Shown: piece after piece, positions 33,501-35,246 of the stretch
Position numbering within the stretch: the first letter of the stretch is position 1
How the letters are laid out: each line of letters begins with the position of its first letter
Assembly (NCBI RefSeq): GCF_000003855.2
Contig: NW_003101678.1
Span: forward strand, 3,054,029-3,089,274
Origin: Blastomyces gilchristii SLH14081
Lineage: Eukaryota; Ascomycota; Eurotiomycetes; Onygenales; Ajellomycetaceae
Length of the DNA: 35,246 bases
Direction: 5' to 3'
Program-made: the position numbers and the translations under genes
The notes under the pieces: generated by a model
Databases searched by the model: none
What the model saw: the letters and a program-made list of their open reading frames with translations, nothing else
Told to the model about the DNA's origin: nothing

Positions 33501-33596
33501 TTTTAGAACCACACTGATATGATAACTATGAATTGCTTTGTAGATGAAATTATCATGCTCTGAAGAAGTCTGCACTTCTCACTGATTTTTAGACAT
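27582..33596 (-). pseudogene. Gypsy-2 gag-pol polyprotein, degraded, interrupted by MITE-3
   Basis: One minus-strand frame of about 1,837 codons without the MITE, from ATG 33596-33594 (10 nt after the 5' LTR) to a double TAA at 27584-27579. Gag is unclear; the 32,090-32,170 part may be a ruined zinc knuckle. Protease: VLADTEAS (31730-31707; Gly of DTG lost). RT: LKINLLSEYWQICVD (about 30880-30835), KFLIISFSLINISVIFQMMMN (30779 on), and YLNN for YLDD at 30677-30666. RNase H: PFYIETDTF through KKLLVIKHTLILW (about 30220-30030), and SDAISHRPDF after the MITE (about 29360). Integrase: IITAINYATDWSVVKAVSE (about 29010-28950; Asp lost), EILTDNN (about 28880), FYLLYELHSRIL (about 28620). A GPY/F-like module (LFKSYKILKSHSLKIYAL) is near 28340-28280. 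A charged tail of about 220 codons follows. Confidence 0.9.
29368..29869 (+). mobile_element. MITE-3, 502 bp, inside Gypsy-2 RNase H
   Basis: Complete copy: starts AACTGACCGTG (first G now A) and ends GGCGGCCAGTC, flanked by TA at 29366-29367 and 29870-29871. Removing the element and one TA (504 bp) brings the minus-strand pol frame back together. It keeps many GG/CC pairs, so it looks younger or less mutated than MITE-1. Confidence 0.85.
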
Positions 33597-33605
33597 GCTA
33601 TCAGA

Positions 33606-33791
33606 TGTGATTCAAAGGTTGCTTGAGTCAGCATATGATTACAGACATATACTGACTTCTTATATACAGTATGCTAAATTAAGTAGTGGCCGCTATGACC
33701 TCTTTTACATTTGTAAGCAATTTCAGGAGCGTAAGCATGTTCGGAAGCGGCCGTGTTATTATTCAGCGGTCATACGTTCTTCCGAACCACA
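33606..33791 (-). repeat. Gypsy-2 5' LTR (186 bp)
   Basis: Begins TGTGATTC and ends GAACCACA on the plus strand; partner of 25210-25395. The sequence beyond it on the minus strand is TCTGATAGCATG; TGATAGC could derive from TGGTAGC, complementary to an initiator-Met tRNA end, but this is a weak inference. The open stretch 33595-33834 runs across the LTR and is not a gene. Confidence 0.92.
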
Positions 33792-33795
33792 AAAC
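33792..33795 (+). repeat. Target-site duplication AAAC, right of Gypsy-2
   Basis: Matches 25206-25209; LINE copy E resumes in register (ctctataattgcaggagatttc). Confidence 0.82.
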
Positions 33796-35246
33796 TCTAT
33801 AATTGCAGGAGATTTCAATACATATCATCTCTGATGAAATTCAGAATGCAAAAGAGCAGTAAGAGTAGATAATCTGATTGAATAAATCTTTAAGCATTTA
33901 ATAGATCTAGTTAACAAGTCTGATCAATAAACATTCTTTAGAAAAGATATGAAACAGAAATCTATTATGAATCTAATCTTTATGTCATAAAATCTAATTG
34001 AAAAAAGACTTATAAACTGATTTATTAATTCAAATGAGACATCAGAATCAGATCATGAGATTATTCAATTTAATATTAAACTGAGTGAAAAATAAATAAG
34101 TGAAAATTCTCTTCTCTCTAATCAGTTTAACTTTGAAAAAGCTGATTAAAAAGCAGTTAAAGAAAGTATAAAACTGTTAAAATCTGAAAAGCAGAGTGAG
34201 CTATATTGAAATTCTGGTCAAGATATCTCAAATGAAATGTGTAAGAATAGAGTGAAGCTCATTACATCTATTATTCTAACAAGTGTTAGAGATAATATTT
34301 CAAAGAGAAAGTCTTCTGAGTATTTCAAATCTTAATAAAATGAGAATATCATATCTAAAAGAAAACAATTAGCTACTGCTAGAAGAGATTGAAAGAATGA
34401 TGTAATATCTGATAAAGAGTTCAAAGCTGTCAGAAATGAATATTTTTCAGATATGAAAAGAGCTAAAACAAACTGCTGAAATAAATTTCTTGAAGAAGTA
34501 TAAGAAAAGAAAGTTTTTAAAGCTTTTAACTATACTAAAACAAGAAGTGTAGCAAAACTTTCAGTCTTAGAATATAAGTTTCAGAATAAATTATATACAG
34601 CAAATTCTTTTAAGAAAAAATATCAAGCTTTTATAAGAATTCTCTTTTAAAACTTATCAGATTCAGACTCAGAGAAAGAGAATATATCACTTTATAACTA
34701 TATTGATGAAAATGACTGAAAATGATCTGAGCTTATATAAGATGAATTAGAGTCAGCTATCTTCTCAAGTTCAGTTAAAACTGCTGCAGAGCCTGATTTA
34801 ATCAATCACTTAATCATTCAAAATATATACTTCTACTTAAAGAATAAATATTTTAAGCTCTTTTTTAATCTTTTGAAAAATGAATATTATTCTGAATTCT
34901 GAAGAGAAGTCACTGAAGTGATTCTTATAAAATTTAATAGAAAAACTTTAATTTCTAAGTTATATAGAGTAATATCTTTATTGAACTGTCTAGAAAAGGT
35001 TTTAGAAAAGATAATAGCTACTTAACTATCTTTTATAAGCTCTATTAATAATTCTCTTCTATTTAGTGAATAAATAAAAGATAGAAAATAATACTCTGTA
35101 ATTAATACTGTTCTCTTAGTTATTTATAACATTCAAATAACAAAGTATGAAGATCTGGTCTCAACTGTAGTTTTTATTAATATAAAAGAAGTATTTAATC
35201 ATGTTTCAAAGTCAAAGTTAATTCAGACTTTGAAGATGTTAAAACT
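33792..35246 (+). mobile_element. LINE copy E, continuation to window end
   Basis: Endonuclease and RT part of ORF2, collinear with copy D 21043-22490. It leaves the window within RT. Confidence 0.92.
33792..35246 (+). pseudogene. LINE copy E ORF2 fragment: endonuclease and RT, degraded
   Basis: The endonuclease motif keeps its Gly here (AGDFNTYH, about 33805-33828), unlike copies B and D, so the family's GDFN is directly visible. SDHEIIQF follows at about 34050. RT reaches the first catalytic block (INIKEVFNHV, about 35180), where the conserved Asp of AFDH has become Asn. Many TGA/TAA/TAG codons. Continues beyond the window. Confidence 0.87.

Larger units (their letters stand above)
25210..33791 (-). 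mobile_element. Gypsy-2: LTR retrotransposon, 8.6 kb, minus strand, degraded
   Basis: Two 186-bp LTRs with TGTGATTC...GAATCACA ends flank 8.2 kb. Gag-pol is read on the minus strand in one frame (33596 down to about 27582), with RT before RNase H before integrase: Ty3/Gypsy type. Between pol and the 3' LTR lies a plus-strand ORF (25935-27399). MITE-3 sits in the RNase H part. A polypurine stretch beside 25395 on the minus strand confirms the orientation. No chromodomain was recognised. All genes carry stops and active-site losses. Confidence 0.93.

Noticed and set aside
33595..33834. Plus-strand ORF of 79 codons with less mutated codons
   Set aside because: It runs through the Gypsy-2 5' LTR into LINE copy E; the last residues (AGDFNTYHL) are the LINE endonuclease motif and the rest is LTR.
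1..35246. CRISPR array, bacterial operons, riboswitches or an unknown defence system
   Set aside because: No regularly spaced short direct repeats, no ribosome-binding-site and operon layout; all large repeats resolve to eukaryotic transposable elements.

Overview
The window looks like a repeat-filled, AT-rich compartment of a filamentous fungal nuclear genome, most likely an ascomycete. The grounds are a Tad1-type LINE, a chromodomain Ty3/Gypsy element, a short GT-AG intron with a TACTAAT branch site, and copies riddled with C-to-T / G-to-A transitions of the kind made by repeat-induced point mutation (RIP). I found no host housekeeping gene, rRNA or intact tRNA. Nearly every base belongs to one of five repeat families, so most genes are broken relics. 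Their stops fall mostly at former Trp (TGG to TGA) and Gln (CAA/CAG to TAA/TAG) codons.

Layout: (1) 1-1893, 3' part of Tad1-like LINE copy A. (2) 1894-8353, full-length copy B (5' UTR, zinc-knuckle ORF1, endonuclease/RT/RNase H ORF2, hairpin 3' UTR, (AAT)n tail). (3) 8352-9570, 5'-truncated copy C, cut short by a DNA-element cluster. (4) 9571-10924, two inverted ~0.5 kb MITEs around a MITE fragment and a tRNA-derived SINE-like piece. (5) 10925-11227, unassigned spacer. (6) 11228-24925, full-length LINE copy D, split by Gypsy-1 (13012-20256; 258-bp LTRs, AATAT target duplication, gag-pol with chromodomain). (7) 24925-25209 and 33792-35246, copy E, split by Gypsy-2 (25210-33791, minus strand; 186-bp LTRs, AAAC duplication), which carries a third MITE inside its RNase H region.

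The most unusual content is in the Gypsy elements. Gypsy-2 has, between the end of pol and its 3' LTR, a plus-strand (antisense to pol) reading frame of about 467 codons. A 64-nt intron-like segment restores its frame, it has only five in-frame stops, and it encodes a Ser/Thr-rich then Cys-rich protein I do not recognise. Gypsy-1 has weaker signs of extra sense-strand coding sequence after its chromodomain, and its LTR/PBS arrangement fits Tf1/sushi-type self-priming. The LINEs are joined head to tail at their (AAT)n tails, and copy B is a mosaic of heavily and lightly mutated halves.

Order of events from nesting: LINE copies came first, Gypsy-1 then landed in copy D and Gypsy-2 in copy E, and a MITE later landed in Gypsy-2. 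All assignments come from reading the sequence; no database search was possible.
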